Shown here piece after piece: positions 1-9,486 of a stretch of DNA of 64,000 nucleotides. The position numbers and the translations under genes were made by a program. Source of the DNA: Bin80 sp965261255 (GTDB lineage: Bacteria > Bacteroidota > Rhodothermia > Rhodothermales > Bin80); NCBI GenBank assembly GCA_965261255.1, contig CBDHCQ010000004.1:3542894-3606893 (forward strand), read 5' to 3'. A model generated the notes under the pieces. It ran no database searches, had not been told where the DNA came from, and saw nothing but the letters and a program-made list of their open reading frames with translations. Within the stretch, counting starts at the first letter, position 1. Each line of letters begins with the position of its first letter.

Positions 1-216
1 TCCAATGGTTCTGAGATCGGAAAGGACTACATGCTCCGGGCGTGCCTCAGGTACATCAAGTGGACGGTCATCAAAGATTGATGCGGGTATGGTATTGCTG
101 ATCAATTCGTCAAGTGAATGTAGACCTAGCATCTCTACCATGTTCTGCACATCGTCCTTCGACGGACCTATGTGACGAGCAGCAAAGCGATCTGCGTGTG
201 GTAGGTACGTGCTCAT
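1..216 (-). CDS. gcvP: Glycine dehydrogenase (P-protein), N-terminal part
   Basis: The reverse strand from the ATG at 216 stays open to the left edge (72 codons). It reads FAARHIGPSKDDVQNM and later LDELISNTIPASI, the hallmark start of the glycine-cleavage P-protein, a PLP enzyme that decarboxylates glycine and passes the aminomethyl group to lipoylated H-protein. Only the N-terminus is in the window, so the PLP lysine and the rest cannot be checked. It lies 63 bp downstream of rnc on the same strand. Confidence 0.88.
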   Translation of the reverse strand, partial: MSTYLPHADRFAARHIGPSKDDVQNMVEMLGLHSLDELISNTIPASIFDDRPLDVPEARPEHVVLSDLRTIG

Positions 217-279
217 GGTACAGTATTATGTGGTTTTGGGGCAAAAACCGGCGGGTCGCACTCAGGCTTCAATATTTCC

Positions 280-1026
280 TTAATTCCCACTAGAAAGGGA
301 TTGCAGCGCCTGATGGGCAGCGCCTTGTTCTGCGTTCTTTTTTGTCCTTGCCAGACCTCGTCCTTGGCGACGCCCTTTGACGTAAACATCAACGGTAAAG
401 ATACAATTGTTGGGAGGGCCATCCTTTCCTGCAACCACATAGACGGGCGGGTCCCATTTCTTGGCCTGGGCGAGTTCTTGGAGAAGGCTTTTATAGTTAT
501 CGTCTCTGTTTGCCAGTTTAGGCAGATCAATTCCGCCCAATACATGTGTATGAATGAATCTCCGCGAAGCGCTTATACCACTGTCCAAGTGGATAGCCCC
601 AATTATAGATTCCAGGCAGTTAGCCAGAACAGAGTCAATTTTGCGATTATTTTGCAGGTCCAGGTGCGGACCAAATTCGAGGAAATCAATCAGCCGAAGT
701 TTGCGGGCAATTTTTGTGCAGGTTTCACGACGTATTATTCTGGATCGCAGAGTGGTCAGAAACCCCTCCATCTGGTCCGGGAATTCTTCGTACAGATATT
801 CGGTAACGACTGCACCCAGGATGGCGTCTCCCAGGAATTCAAGACGTTCATAGGAGCCCAGTAATCCAGCGGATTGCTCATTCTCGGCAGAGGGATGGCG
901 CAAGGCTTTCTCAAACAGTGTGAAGTTGTAAATGCGGACACCGAGAGTTGCTTCAAGTGCAATCCAGCGTGCGTTTCTCCGGCGATACAGCGTTCGGTGA
1001 AACGTTCGGGTCAGGTTCCTGATCAT
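280..1026 (-). CDS. rnc: Ribonuclease III
   Basis: This 248-residue double-strand-specific endoribonuclease has the usual two-domain layout. The RNase III domain covers about residues 20-160 and carries the signature ERLEFLGDAILG with the first catalytic Glu/Asp pair. A double-stranded-RNA-binding domain follows at about 175-245. In the second metal-binding segment the usual A-D-x-x-E appears as ANCLES, so Asn replaces one of the four classical acidic ligands while the key Glu is kept. From memory, Asn here is common in Bacteroidota RNase III, so the enzyme is probably active. Roles expected from the family are rRNA processing and dsRNA decay. Confidence 0.93.
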   Translation of the reverse strand: MIRNLTRTFHRTLYRRRNARWIALEATLGVRIYNFTLFEKALRHPSAENEQSAGLLGSYERLEFLGDAILGAVVTEYLYEEFPDQMEGFLTTLRSRIIRRETCTKIARKLRLIDFLEFGPHLDLQNNRKIDSVLANCLESIIGAIHLDSGISASRRFIHTHVLGGIDLPKLANRDDNYKSLLQELAQAKKWDPPVYVVAGKDGPPNNCIFTVDVYVKGRRQGRGLARTKKNAEQGAAHQALQSLSSGN

Positions 1027-1095
1027 GCAACCATATAATCTGAATTGAGTATCCTGATGGGGAGAAGTGCCTGATAAATTTTATTGGTTCGCATC

Positions 1096-1377
1096 ATGAT
1101 CTGGGTGATAGTTCCTATTGTTGCTATAGTAACGCCCTTCGCTTACAAGGCATTTTCCCAATGGGTAGAGCTTCAGAGGGAAAATTCTGAGTCCCCCCGT
1201 ACAGAGGACCATATTGCGCGCCTGATTGAAGCAGAAGATGCGCTAGCGGCCGCGCAGCGGCGGATTGAGAATCTGGAAACGATCGTAGTCAATCGGCTAT
1301 TGGAAGCCCCATCCTCAAAGGACGGCGTGGTGGAAGCGGATCCGTCTGAACTCATAGCACAAAGCACCTCAGATTAG
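1096..1377 (+). CDS. Small membrane protein with coiled-coil tail (PspB-like)
   Basis: The protein has about 93 residues: one N-terminal transmembrane helix (MIWVIVPIVAIVTPFAYKAF) and a polar region predicted to form a coiled coil (IARLIEAEDALAAAQRRIENLE). The layout resembles phage-shock PspB-type envelope stress proteins, but no diagnostic motif proves that. I prefer the ATG at 1096; a TTG at 1084 is also in frame. It is divergent from rnc and 5 bp ahead of a second gene of the same design. Confidence 0.55.
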   Translation: MIWVIVPIVAIVTPFAYKAFSQWVELQRENSESPRTEDHIARLIEAEDALAAAQRRIENLETIVVNRLLEAPSSKDGVVEADPSELIAQSTSD

Positions 1378-1382
1378 ATACA

Positions 1383-1652
1383 ATGGGGATTTCCTTTTTT
1401 GGCATTCTGGTCGTATTTGCAATCGGTGGGATCCTTGTAGTGATTCTGTCGGTGAGGCTATGGACATTTCTGGGCCGCAAAAACAGTCGCAGCGATGTAT
1501 CTGCGTTGCAGGAGTTTTATGCACGCCTTGAAGCGACAGAGTCGGAACAGGATGCCATCAAGCGCAGGGTCGAAAACCTTGAGGCCATTGCGACAACGAA
1601 TGGTAGAAGTATTGGACCTCGTTGGGGCAGGGAAGAATCGGTTCGCTCATAG
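1383..1652 (+). CDS. Small membrane protein with coiled-coil tail, second copy
   Basis: The 89-residue product repeats the architecture of its upstream neighbour: an N-terminal hydrophobic helix (residues 3-27), then a basic turn and a heptad-like acidic/basic stretch (LQEFYARLEATESEQDAIKR, then VENLEAIA). The shared RR-x-ENLE-x-I segment suggests an ancient duplication. Five bases separate the two genes, so co-transcription is likely. A PspB-like envelope role is possible; nothing in the sequence fixes the function. Confidence 0.55.
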   Translation: MGISFFGILVVFAIGGILVVILSVRLWTFLGRKNSRSDVSALQEFYARLEATESEQDAIKRRVENLEAIATTNGRSIGPRWGREESVRS

Positions 1653-1691
1653 TCGGTTTGGGCTTCTTGATCTGGATTGACTGCGGTCATT

Positions 1692-2582
1692 TCAGGCTCC
1701 GCCGCGTAGAGCAGCATGCACCGTACGTGTGATGGAGGCTCCCAGAGCAGCAGAGTCCTTCTCATCGTCCAACCCCTCAATCAAGATGATCAGTACATAT
1801 GCATGGGTGTCGTGCGGGTATATGATTGCGGCATCGTGGTGAATCCGGGTGATTTGTCCGGTTTTGTGAGCAACGCGCGTGTCTTCTGACAGCCCGGCAG
1901 GGATCATTTCATTGAACTCCTGCTCCAGGAGTATGTCAACCATGCTGCTATCCGCCGTCTCACTTACCGCTCGTCCCTGGCTGATGGCTTCCATGAGGGT
2001 TGCGAGGGCGCGGGCTGTGGTTGAATTGCTGAGACCCAGATCGAATGCTTTAAGGTCCTCGACGCCCCGAAGCACCCGCATACCGGGAGCATTGAGAGTG
2101 TCGACCGTTGCCTGAATAGACTCAGCTCCCAGGAAGTCAATCAGGAGGTTAGTGGCTAGATTGGAGGACACGGTGATCATTTGATAGACCAGTTCCGATA
2201 TCGTCATGTAATCCCCCAGCCGTTCGTAAATGGCATCGTCGGTATCCTCTTCAATACTGTAGTGGGATCCATCTACGATTGAGCGAAAGGAGTTTTGAAT
2301 CTCGAGAGTTGAATCCAAGTCCAGGTGACCTGCCTCGAATCTTTTCCAGACCTCAATCATAACGGGCACCTTCATGGTGCTGGCAGCATGAAAGGCACGG
2401 TCGCTAAGGATATCCAGCATCGTCTGCGTGCTGGCGTCCCGAACAGCTACGGCAACGGTGGCATCGGGGTATTCGCGGATAATTGATTGCACCTCATCTT
2501 CGAAGGTGGTCGAGGGGTTGCATGCGATCGCAGACCCGCAGATCAGGGCCAGCACCATGAGTTTGGAGTGTGTTTGAGACAC
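1692..2582 (-). CDS. Class A beta-lactamase-like serine hydrolase, lipoprotein
   Basis: The 296-residue protein has a lipoprotein-type signal ending at Cys21 (GSAIAC). It carries the penicillin-recognising motifs in class A order: STMK at 68-71 (nucleophilic Ser68), SSN at 139-141 in the place of SDN, Glu175 where the general base is expected, and KTG at 240-242. Close variants of this family (beta-lactamase2) include both true beta-lactamases and serine hydrolases of unknown substrate, so resistance activity is not implied. It begins 7 bp after hisG and is probably expressed with it. Confidence 0.78.
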   Translation of the reverse strand: MSQTHSKLMVLALICGSAIACNPSTTFEDEVQSIIREYPDATVAVAVRDASTQTMLDILSDRAFHAASTMKVPVMIEVWKRFEAGHLDLDSTLEIQNSFRSIVDGSHYSIEEDTDDAIYERLGDYMTISELVYQMITVSSNLATNLLIDFLGAESIQATVDTLNAPGMRVLRGVEDLKAFDLGLSNSTTARALATLMEAISQGRAVSETADSSMVDILLEQEFNEMIPAGLSEDTRVAHKTGQITRIHHDAAIIYPHDTHAYVLIILIEGLDDEKDSAALGASITRTVHAALRGGA

Positions 2583-2589
2583 GAGCTTG

Positions 2590-3438
2590 TCAAATTCTAC
2601 AGGTTCGAATATCGGTAACTAGAATGCCTTTTGCACCCAGATCCTCGAGATCGTCCATAATCCGATTGGTGTCCTTACGGTGCGCCATTGCTTTGATTGC
2701 GACCCAGCCCGGTTTACTTAGTGGAGCGATGGTCGGGGATTCAATACCGGGAGTCACTTCACAGGCCTTCTCAAGTGATGTGCGTGGACAGTCATACTCA
2801 ATCATAACATAGGTTCTGGCGAGAAGTATCCCTTGGAGCCGTCTCACGAAAAGATTTGCAGCGGTCTCGGTTTCAATAATTCCAGCGCGTCCAACCAGAA
2901 GTGCTTCAGTTTCTAGGATTGGTTCGCCAATTACTGACAGTTGTGCTTCCTCCAGTGTGCGTCCTGTCTGAACAAGATCAGCGACGACATCTGCCACTCC
3001 CAGCTGAATCGATACTTCGACCGCTCCGTCAAGAGGTACGATTTCCGCTCGAACATTTTTCGCTGCCAGGTCAACTGAAACCAGATGCTTGAACGAAGTA
3101 GCTATGCGTAGCCCCTCGAAATCTTCGATGCTAAGGTTTTGATGGTGTGGGCCTGCATAGCACAGCCGTGCCGCTCCAAAACCCAGCGAAAGAATTTCTT
3201 CTAGATTGGCCTGCTGCTCAATCATAAAATCTCGACCCGTGATCCCTAAATCCAGGACACCGTTGCTAACGTAGGTTACAATGTCACGTGGTCGCAGGAA
3301 GTAGAACAGGGTTTCATTTTCAGCATCCTTAACGCGCAATTCGCGCCCCGATCGTTTACATCGGTAGCCGGCGGTCTTAATGAGCTCTACGGAGTCCTTG
3401 GCGAGTGCGCCTTTATTGGGCAGGGCAATTTGTAGCAT
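2590..3438 (-). CDS. hisG: ATP phosphoribosyltransferase, long form
   Basis: HisG catalyses the first step of histidine synthesis, joining ATP and PRPP. The 282-residue length and N-terminus (LQIALPNKGALAKDSVELI) fit the long, HisZ-independent form. The final ~75 residues (from TYVMIEYDCPRTSLEKA to the C-terminus) match the regulatory PII-like domain that binds histidine for feedback inhibition. GITGRDFM lies in the catalytic core. The gene follows hisE by 17 bp and is followed by the beta-lactamase-like gene. Confidence 0.95.
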   Translation of the reverse strand: MLQIALPNKGALAKDSVELIKTAGYRCKRSGRELRVKDAENETLFYFLRPRDIVTYVSNGVLDLGITGRDFMIEQQANLEEILSLGFGAARLCYAGPHHQNLSIEDFEGLRIATSFKHLVSVDLAAKNVRAEIVPLDGAVEVSIQLGVADVVADLVQTGRTLEEAQLSVIGEPILETEALLVGRAGIIETETAANLFVRRLQGILLARTYVMIEYDCPRTSLEKACEVTPGIESPTIAPLSKPGWVAIKAMAHRKDTNRIMDDLEDLGAKGILVTDIRTCRI

Positions 3439-3455
3439 TGGGACAATGTTTGATC

Positions 3456-3719
3456 TTAAAGATGGCGATAAACATCCTCCAACGACAGATCGCAGGCAAG
3501 CATCATGACTTGAATGTGATACAGCAGTTGGGAGATTTCCTCAGCAGCGCGTTCACGAGATTCGTGGCTTGCTGCCATCCACACTTCGCCAGCTTCCTCC
3601 AGAATTTTTTTGCCAATCTCATGCGTGCCTGAATTGACTGCCTGTACCGTACCGGACATCGGATCCTGTTGGTGTACCTTGTCCTCCAGTTCCTGGAAAA
3701 GATCTTCAAACCGCTTCAT
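3456..3719 (-). CDS. hisE: Phosphoribosyl-ATP pyrophosphohydrolase
   Basis: This 87-residue stand-alone HisE would hydrolyse phosphoribosyl-ATP to phosphoribosyl-AMP, the second histidine step. The MazG-like core is visible: KILEEAGEVWMAA followed by EEISQLLYHIQVMM, with the Glu-rich metal-binding helices. In many bacteria HisE is fused to HisI; here it stands alone directly before hisG, away from the other his genes, none of which is in this window. Confidence 0.93.
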   Translation of the reverse strand: MKRFEDLFQELEDKVHQQDPMSGTVQAVNSGTHEIGKKILEEAGEVWMAASHESRERAAEEISQLLYHIQVMMLACDLSLEDVYRHL

Positions 3720-4206
3720 TTTAAAAATTATTGGACTGATTTACTATGCCTGGGGATCTAACTCGCGACTCTTGCAGAACTTATGAATTTGGGGTGGTAT
3801 TTGGCCAATGGGAGCTTACGGGACCCTCTTATGGCTGATTCAACGCGACGTAGGAATAGGTAGAGGCCAAAACTCGATCGTGCTTCCCACGCATCTGTAA
3901 AATCTGGTTCTGCCGCAGACAGGAAAACGAATTGTAATCGGATTCAAATCGTGGATTGAGTAGTAAAGTTAGTGGCAGCCAGGGATTTTACCGACTACAT
4001 CGGTTGGAGTTGAGGATTTTGTATTTCCGCTTCGCAGAAATAGACTGGCCCCGGTATCCAAAGGCAAGCTGCGCTCGTAATCTGCTTAATCCATAAGTCG
4101 GTGCAAATGAAGAAGATTATGGATGATAATATAGAAATGTAAATGGATAAGTTATTATATAGCAAGTCCAATACTATATTGATTATATAACCATTACCCC
4201 GCGGCC
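3720..4206. other. Intergenic region, AT-rich toward its right end
   Basis: No credible gene is seen in these 487 bases. The stretch from about 4100 to 4196 is strikingly AT-rich and lies just upstream of the ATG at 4207, so it probably holds the promoter of the metallophosphoesterase gene. The left half lies between two outward-pointing genes and presumably carries the hisE promoter. No clear -10/-35 pair or hairpin was identified. Confidence 0.5.
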
Positions 4207-6276
4207 ATGAGAGTTTTCCTGATCCTGACACTGACCATAATGACCACATCAGCGGCCTTCGGGCAGTCGCTGCCGTTCTATGACGACTTCAACGACGGGG
4301 ACTTTGACGGATGGGAAGTAATAGACGATGTGGAGCCCCAGTTTGGCCCCAGTGACTGGTCTGTTGAATTCGGAGAACTCGTCCAGAAATCAAACATTTG
4401 GTCCTATGGACCGGTCGAGCTTGAAACTAAATACCACCTCGGCACCCACGTGGCCACCGGAGATAAGAACTGGGCTGACTATTCGTTCAATGCAGTCGTC
4501 CGCAGCTCCGACAATGATGGCGTCGGTCTTATCTTCCGCTACCAGGATGAGCGCAACTATTACCGTATCCTGCTGATGAACGACGCCGCATGGTCGGGCC
4601 GCGATTCATCGGGGGTGCCAGTCAACACGCCGCTGCAGCGCCTGCAGAAGTTCATTGATGGGGAACCGTTCATTCTGGCCGAGAATAAAGTCTCGCAAGC
4701 CTATCCGTCAGACTATTTCGCGCTGACCGCGGATGTGCGTGGCGATACGCTGCGGGCCTATCTCAACGGTGACCTAATTCTTTCAGCCCTTGATGATACG
4801 TACGACTCCGGGCGGATTGGGCTGCTGTCCTATGCCAATACCGGCGCCTATTACGATAGTGTCGCTGTAACTCAGACACCGTTAATCTATAGCGAACCCA
4901 AAGAACGACAATTCATGTACAGAGTCCGTGAGTTCCGCGCCCCGTACATCCAGAACCCGACGCAGACCTCAGTGGAAGTTGCCTGGCGCACCGTGGACCC
5001 CTCTGTAGGCCGTGTGCGGTACGGCGTGGAGAAGGGCAATCTAGACTTTGAGGCCGTTGAATCTGAGCAGGTGCAAAAGCACCATGTCCGGCTGGATGGC
5101 CTTCAGGTGAGCACGCGATACTTTTACGAGGTATACAGCGGATCAGACCAGTCATCCGGTGAAGAGAACTTCAGAACGGCACCCCGGCACGATCAGAAGA
5201 AGTTTTCCTTTCTGGTCCTAGGAGACAGCGGTGTTGATACCCCCACACAGTGGCGTGTAGGCGAGCAGATGCGCGCGAGCATGAATGAACGCGAAGTGGA
5301 CTTCGTGGTCCATGTGGGCGATGTCCATCAGGGCGCCGGTGACTATTACGATGATATCTACTTCAAACCCTATCGGGAAATCATCAAGAACATCAACATC
5401 TTCACATCACTGGGTAATCACGATGTGATCACCGACAATGGAGGCGTGTATCTAGATGATTTCTACCTGCCGCACAACAACCCGGACAGTACCGAGCGCT
5501 ACTACTCATTCCGATGGGCCAACGCATACTTCATTGCTCTTGACACGAACGGGGATTTCTCGCCGGGATCGGCTCAGCACGATTTCCTGCTTGAAGCTCT
5601 GACCGACAGCCTGCGCCGGTCCGCAACTTGGACTTTCGTCTATGCGCACCATCCGCCCTATACTGAATTCTGGACCAACTACTATGGCGACGAGCGAGTC
5701 CAGAACCACCTCGTTCCCATTTACGAAGAATATGATGTGGACATGGTAATGAATGGGCATACTCACAGTTACGAGCGGGGCGAAAAAGAACATGTCCACT
5801 ATCTCGTGTCTGGAGGTGGAGGCGGCGGCCTGGACGATTTTTTCGTGGACTACGACCATATCACGTTCTCGGACGGGGTGCATCACTTTACGCGCATAGA
5901 TGTGGATGACGATCAGCTCACGGTCACCGCCACCGATCAGTACGGCCAGCAGGTGGATCAGTTCGTCGTCAACAAGTACGCTTCACTGGATTCCGAAGAT
6001 GGAGAGCTGCCGGACGGAATGGGACTGGATCAGAACTTTCCCAATCCTTTTGCGGACTCAACCACAATCCGCTACTCCGTCGCAGACCCGGAGAGAGTCA
6101 TCCTGGAGGTGTACGATACGCTGGGCAGAAGAGTAAGCACGCTTGTCAACCGGAACCATGCACCGGGCCGCTATGCTGTGACCTACAGTCCAATGCATCT
6201 GGCAAGCGGCCGATACACATTCAGGCTTACCGCCGGCTCGGCCATCCTCACGCGGCCATTTACCATAGTCCGATGA
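4207..6276 (+). CDS. Secreted purple-acid-phosphatase-like metallophosphoesterase
   Basis: The 689-residue protein starts with a cleavable signal peptide (ending SAAFGQ). About residues 22-230 look like a concanavalin/LamG-type beta-sandwich. A fibronectin-like purple-acid-phosphatase N-domain (about 245-330) follows, then the calcineurin-type catalytic domain from 334. All metal motifs are present: LGDSG, GDVH, GNHD, AHHPP and GHTHSYER (near 518). The C-terminal ~80 residues (LDQNFPNPFADSTTIRYSV onward) form a type IX/Por sorting domain, so the enzyme is probably exported to the cell surface. Phosphate scavenging is a likely role; the substrate is unknown. Confidence 0.88.
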   Translation: MRVFLILTLTIMTTSAAFGQSLPFYDDFNDGDFDGWEVIDDVEPQFGPSDWSVEFGELVQKSNIWSYGPVELETKYHLGTHVATGDKNWADYSFNAVVRSSDNDGVGLIFRYQDERNYYRILLMNDAAWSGRDSSGVPVNTPLQRLQKFIDGEPFILAENKVSQAYPSDYFALTADVRGDTLRAYLNGDLILSALDDTYDSGRIGLLSYANTGAYYDSVAVTQTPLIYSEPKERQFMYRVREFRAPYIQNPTQTSVEVAWRTVDPSVGRVRYGVEKGNLDFEAVESEQVQKHHVRLDGLQVSTRYFYEVYSGSDQSSGEENFRTAPRHDQKKFSFLVLGDSGVDTPTQWRVGEQMRASMNEREVDFVVHVGDVHQGAGDYYDDIYFKPYREIIKNINIFTSLGNHDVITDNGGVYLDDFYLPHNNPDSTERYYSFRWANAYFIALDTNGDFSPGSAQHDFLLEALTDSLRRSATWTFVYAHHPPYTEFWTNYYGDERVQNHLVPIYEEYDVDMVMNGHTHSYERGEKEHVHYLVSGGGGGGLDDFFVDYDHITFSDGVHHFTRIDVDDDQLTVTATDQYGQQVDQFVVNKYASLDSEDGELPDGMGLDQNFPNPFADSTTIRYSVADPERVILEVYDTLGRRVSTLVNRNHAPGRYAVTYSPMHLASGRYTFRLTAGSAILTRPFTIVR

Positions 6277-6495
6277 GGGCGGATATTTACTGGGGGTGCT
6301 CGCCGGACGGTACCAACTCCATGAGTGCTCAGTACACGCCTGCCAAGCGATCGCAGAATATGATCCGGACAGCCCTTCCCGGCATACTCAGAGTCCGCCG
6401 TGTCACCTGCTTTTGCTATCTTTCGTTCTGTTGCACTTACTTGCGTTTTGCCTAAATTGTATTTAGATTTCACACCTTCTCAGTCCACATTGACT

Positions 6496-9474
6496 ATGTT
6501 GTCTTACGCGTCGTCAGGATTGTCGGCGGCCCTATTTGGGCGATCGCCTGGGGATTGTGTCGTGCGGTTTGTGTCCCGGTTGATCCAGACGGGTATGTGG
6601 GTAGGTCTATTGATACTATTCGGGCAGGACGTTCATGCCCAGAGCACGGGCAAAATCTCCGGGGTTGTTCTGGAGGCTGCCACCGAACTCCCTCTTCCGG
6701 GAGCCAGCGTTTATCTGGAGGAGAACAAGAATCTGGGCGCGCTGACTACAACAGATGGCAGTTATGTGATTCTTGGGATCCCTCCCGGCACCTATACCGT
6801 GATGATGTCCTTCGTAGGCTTCGCTACGGTTCGCCACGAAGAAGTTCAGGTCTTTTCGGGACAAACAACATTTGTTGACGGATCCTTACCGGAGGAAGTG
6901 ATTGAGGGGGAAGAGATCATTGTAACTGCGGAACGCCCGATTGTAATCCGGGATCGGACCAGCACCGTTTCCTACGTAGATCAGGCAGTCATCGAACGTT
7001 TGCCTGTGCAGGAGCTGGGCGAGCTTGTGCAGTTTCAGCCGGGCGTAGTCACCAGTGCCAGCGGAGGACTCCATTTCCGGGGCGGACGCGAAAGGGAAAC
7101 GGCCTACGTCATTGATGGCATCCCGGTGCAAAATGTGTTCTCCCAGTCCGGAGGTAACTCGGTGGACGTGGAAGTTCAATCCGTTCAGGAACTGCAAGTG
7201 TTCACCGGTACATTTGATGCGGAGTTCGGAGGAGCACAATCCGGAATTGTAAGCGTCACCACGCGGGACCCGGCCAGCAGTCTTGAGGGTCAGCTGCGCT
7301 TCCAGGCTGGAGATTTCTATGCGAATAACGATGAGATTTTTATTGGGGGAACGGGCTTTGATCCTTTGGCCACCAAGGGCGTGACCCTGACGCTGACCGG
7401 ACCCATCACTGGTGAAAAGCTGGGGTTCTTTTTTTCCGGACGCTTCGAGGATAGAGCGGGGGCATTGCAGGGGGAGCGCCGATTCACGCCCGAGGATGGA
7501 TTCATAATTGACACTTATCGCCGGTGGTATCGTGATGTATACCAGCCGGACGACACACGTCTGATCACGCTGGACTCCGCGCGTACCCCCACGGGAGGTT
7601 CAATTCTGGGGGCGGATGGCAACCCGCTGACCTTTTCATCCGGTGACGGAGAGATCGTTCGGATGCAGTGGCGCCAATCACTCACACTCAATCCGAAAAT
7701 CGTTTTTCGACCTGCCTCACGCCTCCACATAACTTACAGCGCGTTGTACAACCGATGGCATGGACAGGGCTACAGCAATGGCCGCCGATATGCGCCGGAC
7801 CATAGGAGCACGCAGTATTTCAACTCCCTGACTCACATTTTGTCTGCCAAACAGACCTTCGGCAGCAACAAAGTGTTGGCGCTGAGGGGGTCGTACAAGA
7901 CGTTTTCAAGCTCTTCCTATGCCTTTGAGTCAATCTCCGATCCAAGGATCCAGTACATCTCGGCCAGCGACGATGTGACCGGGTACAGCCTGGGGGCTAC
8001 CGACAATGGAGAAGGGCGGAGTTCGGAACGCCAGATTATCGCCTCTGGAGACTTTACGTGGCAGATCAATCCCCGCAACGAGTTCAAGTCTGGGTTCCAA
8101 TACCGGCAAAACGCCTACACGATAGAGGACCTGGATCGGAGTTGGGTGCATCGCGACAACAAGGATTCCCTCTACCTAGCGGTCACCTATCCGCCGGCCT
8201 TGGACTATCCGAATTTCTCTGACTATGCGGAGGCAGTTCGCCAGCTGATGCCAGACTTGGTTCCGGAACTCGCCCGATTCGCCGTTGATGACCGGTTTGA
8301 GCAGGCCCCCATTGAGTTTGCGGCCTTTGCCCAGAACAAGCTTGAATTTGATCGGCGACTGGTTATTAAACTGGGGGTTCGATTTGAGTATTTTGATGTC
8401 CGGGAAAATCGTCTAATTGACCCGCGTACCCCGACCGACCGTATCGGCCGGGCCGACAATTTTGAGCCCACCCCGTCTAAAATGTATCTCAGCCCGCGTG
8501 TAGGTATCTCCTATCCCTTCTCGGAGCGGGGGGCTTTCCGCGTGGCTTACGGTCACTTTATACAGATGCCCGCCTATCGGGAAATGTTCAAGAATCCCGT
8601 GTTTGCCACCATCAATGTCGGCCGCCTGGAGGGCCGCTCGGTCGGCAACCCGGACTTGGAGCCCGAACGGACCATCAAGTACGAAATGGGTCTGCAACAG
8701 CAGTTGTCGTCGTCCATCGGGCTGGACATAAACCTGTTCTATAAGAATATTCGCAACCTGTTGGGAACAGAAATTCTGGGCACGCTGGATAACATCCAGT
8801 ACACGCGTACCGTGAACAGAGACTACGGGCTGGTGCGAGGCGGCACGATTTCCCTGATCACCCGACCCGAAGGGATATTGCTGAGCGCCACTTTGGATCT
8901 GACATATTCCGATGCACGTGGAAGCTCGTCCAGTGCGGGCGATGTGGCCAACATTGTCATCGCCGGCCGGTCCGGCGAAGTGGGTGACCTGTTTCTGGAG
9001 CGCCAAATCATCCCTCTCAACTGGGACCAGACGCTCACTCTTAACGCTACCGCCAATTTCGGGCGACCGGACAACTGGAGTGTCGGCTTCATTTCTCAAC
9101 TTGCCACCGGACAGCCTTACACGCCGTCTTTCCTGGACCCAAATCTGGACTTCCCGGACAATGAATTCGACAACGCACTCAAAAAGCCAGTGCTGTTTAC
9201 ATTTGACCTTACGGCCGAAAAACGTATCTCACTAGGACGGTTTTCCTATGGTCTGCGAATTCAGGTGGAAAATGTATTTAATTACCTCAACGAATTGTTT
9301 GTGGACAGCGTATCCGGCCGCTCAGGTCAAATAATCCGGCTGCCGGAGGTGCAGGCGGATCGGGACATGGTCACCGAGTATGTAGGACTATTTACACGTC
9401 AGGAAGCCGACAATATCCCAAACTGGTATTCCGCACCCAGAAAGATCCTGTTCAACGTAACCGTTAATTTTTGA
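6496..9474 (+). CDS. TonB-dependent receptor with carboxypeptidase-regulatory domain
   Basis: From the ATG at 6496 the protein has 992 residues; the frame is open upstream to 6400, but the later start gives a better signal region ending DVHAQ. After the signal comes a CarboxypepD_reg-like domain (GKISGVVLEAATELPLPGAS), then the plug (TAERPIVIRDRTSTVSYVDQ and FRGGRERETAYVIDGIPVQN) and a long 22-strand-type beta-barrel. The last residues NVTVNF end in an aromatic, as usual for outer-membrane barrels. The next genes encode a giant secreted protein and a PorV-like protein, a grouping that suggests a shared uptake or surface-assembly role. The substrate cannot be read. Confidence 0.88.
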   Translation: MLSYASSGLSAALFGRSPGDCVVRFVSRLIQTGMWVGLLILFGQDVHAQSTGKISGVVLEAATELPLPGASVYLEENKNLGALTTTDGSYVILGIPPGTYTVMMSFVGFATVRHEEVQVFSGQTTFVDGSLPEEVIEGEEIIVTAERPIVIRDRTSTVSYVDQAVIERLPVQELGELVQFQPGVVTSASGGLHFRGGRERETAYVIDGIPVQNVFSQSGGNSVDVEVQSVQELQVFTGTFDAEFGGAQSGIVSVTTRDPASSLEGQLRFQAGDFYANNDEIFIGGTGFDPLATKGVTLTLTGPITGEKLGFFFSGRFEDRAGALQGERRFTPEDGFIIDTYRRWYRDVYQPDDTRLITLDSARTPTGGSILGADGNPLTFSSGDGEIVRMQWRQSLTLNPKIVFRPASRLHITYSALYNRWHGQGYSNGRRYAPDHRSTQYFNSLTHILSAKQTFGSNKVLALRGSYKTFSSSSYAFESISDPRIQYISASDDVTGYSLGATDNGEGRSSERQIIASGDFTWQINPRNEFKSGFQYRQNAYTIEDLDRSWVHRDNKDSLYLAVTYPPALDYPNFSDYAEAVRQLMPDLVPELARFAVDDRFEQAPIEFAAFAQNKLEFDRRLVIKLGVRFEYFDVRENRLIDPRTPTDRIGRADNFEPTPSKMYLSPRVGISYPFSERGAFRVAYGHFIQMPAYREMFKNPVFATINVGRLEGRSVGNPDLEPERTIKYEMGLQQQLSSSIGLDINLFYKNIRNLLGTEILGTLDNIQYTRTVNRDYGLVRGGTISLITRPEGILLSATLDLTYSDARGSSSSAGDVANIVIAGRSGEVGDLFLERQIIPLNWDQTLTLNATANFGRPDNWSVGFISQLATGQPYTPSFLDPNLDFPDNEFDNALKKPVLFTFDLTAEKRISLGRFSYGLRIQVENVFNYLNELFVDSVSGRSGQIIRLPEVQADRDMVTEYVGLFTRQEADNIPNWYSAPRKILFNVTVNF

Positions 9475-9486
9475 TCTGCATTCGTT

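Noticed and set aside
3995..4249. 84-codon reverse frame over the AT-rich leader
   Set aside because: It overlaps the start of the metallophosphoesterase gene and is hydrophobic only because of AT-rich bases.
8413..9099. 228-codon reverse frame
   Set aside because: It is antisense to the TonB receptor barrel, with no domain features.
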